A DNA stretch of 33,798 bases. It comes from an uncultured Armatimonadota bacterium. GTDB lineage: Bacteria; Armatimonadota; Fimbriimonadia; Fimbriimonadales; Fimbriimonadaceae. The stretch is from NCBI GenBank assembly GCA_903833215.1, contig CAILEM010000098.1, forward strand, positions 1 through 33,798, read 5' to 3'. The position numbers and the translations under genes were made by a program. Under the pieces are notes generated by a model, which was not told where the DNA came from, ran no database searches, and was given only the letters and a program-made list of their open reading frames with translations. This document shows, in pieces, positions 33,724 to 33,798 of this stretch (the stretch's first letter is position 1; every line of letters begins with the position of its first letter).

Positions 33724-33763
33724 CAGAAACGCGAGGTCCATTGATTTGGACCTCGCGTTTCTG
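33724..33763. terminator. Perfect 17-bp hairpin, probable bidirectional terminator
   Basis: CAGAAACGCGAGGTCCA pairs perfectly with TGGACCTCGCGTTTCTG around the loop TTGATT. A short T-rich tract (CTGTTTT) follows on the plus strand. It probably ends a gene lying to the right, or the region in general. Confidence 0.65.
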
Positions 33764-33798
33764 CTGTTTTGGGGTGAATCGTTAGGGACTAGTTTCGG

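Larger units (their letters stand above)
33157..33798. other. Intergenic region with five REP-like copies and a terminator
   Basis: About 640 bases without a supported gene: the plus-strand open frame 33327-33785 is formed by repeat copies. It holds REP copies A-C in one orientation, D and E in the other, and a perfect 17-bp hairpin at its end. Confidence 0.6.

Noticed and set aside
33327-33785. 152-codon plus-strand ORF at the right end
   Set aside because: It is made of REP-like copies and ends in the 17-bp terminator hairpin; its repeated PPAEAIAEPGGS motif is the translation of the repeat.

Overview
The window is bacterial chromosomal DNA of moderate GC with tightly packed genes on both strands. 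No rRNA, convincing tRNA, CRISPR array, transposase or phage gene is visible. Two features point loosely to Armatimonadota (Fimbriimonadia-like): the mix of genes (UvrA, ThyX, a CBS-DUF1385 fusion, an RtcA-like protein, GH141-like and CE2-like secreted proteins) and the repeat-rich intergenic DNA. This assignment is an impression from general knowledge and cannot be proved from the window.

Layout. 1-584 is non-coding and repeat-rich, with a MITE-like inverted-repeat element at 227-437. 585-8103 holds uvrA (-), thyX (+), a secreted hypothetical protein (-), a CE2-type SGNH esterase (-) and a CPD photolyase (+). 8108-13366 holds an MFS transporter (-), a PlsC-type acyltransferase (+), a small beta-barrel-like protein (-), and a minus-strand cluster efp / 8-Cys membrane protein / RtcA-like protein. 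13629-15161 holds a CBS-DUF1385 membrane protein and secG, closed by a clear terminator. 15674-19256 holds a YHS-domain protein, a calcineurin-like phosphoesterase, argB and a K+ channel with RCK domains on both sides of the pore. 19323-22510 holds a right-handed beta-helix (GH141-like) protein and a CE1-type esterase.

22584-30803 is the most coherent block: six same-strand genes encoding every enzymatic step of reductive pyrimidine catabolism. PreT and PreA reduce uracil or thymine, HydA opens the ring, an M20 amidohydrolase removes the carbamoyl group, an AGXT2-like transaminase removes the amino group, and MmsA converts the semialdehyde to an acyl-CoA. Junctions are very tight up to mmsA (ATGA overlap; a Shine-Dalgarno written into the end of preT). 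No transporter or regulator accompanies them.

30804-33798 holds a membrane-anchored hypothetical protein, a secreted M28 (glutaminyl-cyclase-like) protein, and two intergenic regions filled with REP-like palindromes and hairpins whose stems show compensatory changes.

The observations most worth following are: the RtcA homologue that lacks the nucleophilic histidine and the family signature yet is translationally coupled to a cysteine-rich membrane protein and efp; the complete pyrimidine-degradation operon; the -10-like hexamers sitting 6-9 bp before start codons (apparent leaderless transcription); and the compensating REP family.
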